Positions 63,030 to 64,000 of a stretch of 64,000 nt of DNA are shown here, in pieces. Every line of letters begins with the position of its first letter. Position 1 is the stretch's first letter. A program made the position numbers and the translations under genes. The notes beneath the pieces are model-generated. The model saw nothing but the letters and a program-made list of their open reading frames with translations, ran no database searches and was not told the origin of the DNA. This DNA is from Oscillospiraceae bacterium (lineage in GTDB: Bacteria; Bacillota; Clostridia; Oscillospirales; Oscillospiraceae), in NCBI GenBank assembly GCA_902765025.1, contig CACWYC010000002.1, forward strand, positions 1 through 64,000. The letters run 5' to 3'.

Positions 63030-63103
63030 TTCAATTCGCGCGGGAGTTTTCCGCGATCTTTGCCATGGGCGGATTTCCCGCCTGTCCCAAGGAGGCGAAA
63101 GGC

Positions 63104-63349
63104 GTGAGCGACAGCGTAATCGCGCCGGCCAAGGTGGTGGGCGTCAAGCAGACCCGCCGGGCCCTTGCCCAGCGCCGGGCCATTCGGGTTTACCTGGGCC
63201 GCGACGCCGATCCCCGGCTCACGGAGCCGCTGCGTGCCATGTGCGCTCTGGCGCAGGTGCCGGTCATAGACGATATGACCATGGCCGACCTGGGCAAAGC
63301 GTGCGGCATCGCCGTAGGCACCGCCGCCTGTGCGGTGCTGTCAGATTGA
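63104..63349 (+). CDS. Ribosomal L7Ae-family protein (YbxF-like)
   Basis: An 81-residue protein with the L7Ae fold that binds kink-turn RNA. It contains VVGVKQTRRALAQRRAIRVYLGRDADPRL, then VPVIDDMTMADLGKACGIAVGTAACAVL, where GIAVGTAACAV is the family's end motif. The family member YbxF lies before rpsL in Bacillus, as here. GTG start at 63104 because AAGGAGG ends 8 nt upstream; an ATG-like codon at 63065 has no site. rpsL follows after 86 nt. Confidence 0.9.
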   Translation: MSDSVIAPAKVVGVKQTRRALAQRRAIRVYLGRDADPRLTEPLRAMCALAQVPVIDDMTMADLGKACGIAVGTAACAVLSD

Positions 63350-63435
63350 TTCCATCGGTATAATCTTCCGATTATCCGTGGAAAATATAGGGACAACGAT
63401 CCCGCAAAATCTATAAGAAAGGAGAACCTATTTGC

Positions 63436-63852
63436 ATGCCTACTTTTAATCAGCTGGTCAAGCAGGGTCGGAAGAAGAGCACCTACAAGTCCAATTCCCC
63501 CGCTATGCAGAAGGGCCTGAACACGCTGAAGAACAAGGAGACCAACCTGTCCTCCCCTCAGAAGCGCGGCGTCTGCACTGCCGTGAGAACTGCCACCCCC
63601 AAGAAGCCCAACTCCGCTCTGCGTAAGATCGCCCGTGTCCGTTTGACCAACGGCTACGAGGTCACCGCTTACATCCCCGGCGTGGGCCACTCCCTGCAGG
63701 AGCACTCCGTGGTTATGATCCGCGGCGGCCGTGTCAAGGACCTGCCCGGTGTCCGTTACCACATCATTCGCGGTACGCTGGATACCCAGGGTGTTCAGGG
63801 TCGTATGCAGGCTCGTTCCAAGTACGGTGCCAAGCGCCCCAAGAACAAGTAA
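63436..63852 (+). CDS. rpsL: 30S ribosomal protein S12
   Basis: The 138-residue protein has the Bacillus-type length with an N-terminal insert after [17 protein letters not shown]. The decoding-centre loop [11 protein letters not shown] (54-64) has lysines 56 and 57 in the streptomycin-relevant place, apparently wild-type. [12 protein letters not shown] is the second conserved loop. AAAGGAG lies upstream. rpsG follows. Confidence 0.97.
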   Translation: MPTFNQLVKQGRKKSTYKSNSPAMQKGLNTLKNKETNLSSPQKRGVCTAVRTATPKKPNSALRKIARVRLTNGYEVTAYIPGVGHSLQEHSVVMIRGGRVKDLPGVRYHIIRGTLDTQGVQGRMQARSKYGAKRPKNK

Positions 63853-63882
63853 GCGATTCGCCCCAGCCATTAAAAAGAGCTT

Positions 63883-63926
63883 TGCCGAAAAGGTTCTATA
63901 TGCGATATAGGAATACCTCTTTGGCA
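63883..63926 (+). promoter_or_regulatory. Structured hairpin between rpsL and rpsG
   Basis: TGCCGAAAAGGT (63883-63894) pairs with ACCTCTTTGGCA (63915-63926) with one mismatch and one G-U pair. Inside, CTATAT / ATATAG form a second stem around GCG. The S7 protein is known to bind this intercistronic RNA in E. coli; the same role here is inferred. Confidence 0.6.
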
Positions 63927-63996
63927 GGCCGTACAGCGGCGTAATGGCGTCGCTGAGTACCTATGAAATCATATTATTATGAAGGAGGGAAGCATA

Positions 63997-64000
63997 GTGC
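63997..64000 (+). CDS. rpsG: Start of rpsG (30S ribosomal protein S7), cut by window end
   Basis: GTG at 63997-63999 follows AAGGAGGGA with 6-7 nt spacing, in the position where rpsG always follows rpsL. Only one codon plus one base is present, so identity rests on order. The next base is C, consistent with a Pro at residue 2. Confidence 0.6.

Overview
The window is a GC-rich chromosomal segment from what is most likely a spore-forming, anaerobic gut clostridium of the Oscillospiraceae type (relatives of Flavonifractor, Lawsonibacter or Oscillibacter). This placement is inferred from the high GC content combined with low-GC-Firmicute gene content: YqfC/YqfD, YlbJ-like, SpmA/SpmB and AbrB-type proteins, a glgBCDAP operon, MutS2, HPr with Ser46, and a Bacillus-length S12. 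It also fits the palindromic intergenic repeats. No rRNA, tRNA, transposase, phage gene or CRISPR array was seen. Nearly all the coding content is core or housekeeping.

Layout. 1-1072: intergenic repeat block A. 1073-3982: reverse-type rubrerythrin, two small proteins, then deoC-deoD. 4191-9450: a BMP-type nucleoside-binding lipoprotein and its ABC transporter genes, split by repeat block B. 9535-11470 (minus): a membrane-anchored Mrr-like nuclease and a YlbJ-like membrane protein. 11569-18881: yqfC-yqfD-phoH-ybeY-era-yqzL-recO-mutS2. 19043-26029: HPr, then uvrC, nudC, recG, folA and thyA. 26209-28777: an FAD oxidoreductase, repeat block C and a small unknown protein. 28940-33541: murI-DUF1934-argS-methyltransferase-rsmI. 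33647-35397: abrB-like, spmAB and a ferredoxin. 35555-38737: PNP, an MTA/SAH deaminase-like amidohydrolase and an MtnA-like isomerase. 38793-40137 (minus): udk and a DUF218 protein. 40329-45389: a zinc-ribbon/Big2 protein, an ABC exporter, a YlmH-like protein, DUF896 and an XpaC-like protein. 45432-53485: the glycogen operon. 53486-54856: repeat block D and the rpoB promoter and leader. 54857-end: rpoB-rpoC, an unknown protein, an L7Ae-like protein, rpsL and the first bases of rpsG.

Functionally, several loci converge on nucleoside salvage: deoC, deoD, BMP/Nup transport, a second PNP, udk, and thyA/folA for dTMP. The PNP-deaminase-isomerase operon could process methylthioadenosine or a related 5'-modified nucleoside through its inosine form. 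The glycogen operon holds a complete synthesis and phosphorolysis set.

The most unusual signal is non-coding. Four blocks (A-D) carry a repeat built on a strict period of about 85 bp. A constant CGTAGGG edge and a constant spacer box (TGGCAAACGGC) surround a 27-29 bp core that differs from unit to unit but almost always folds back on itself. The same core versions recur in different blocks and in both orientations, as if they were exchangeable cassettes. Two further repeat families, a long-core variant and a 140-bp palindrome, are interleaved with them.
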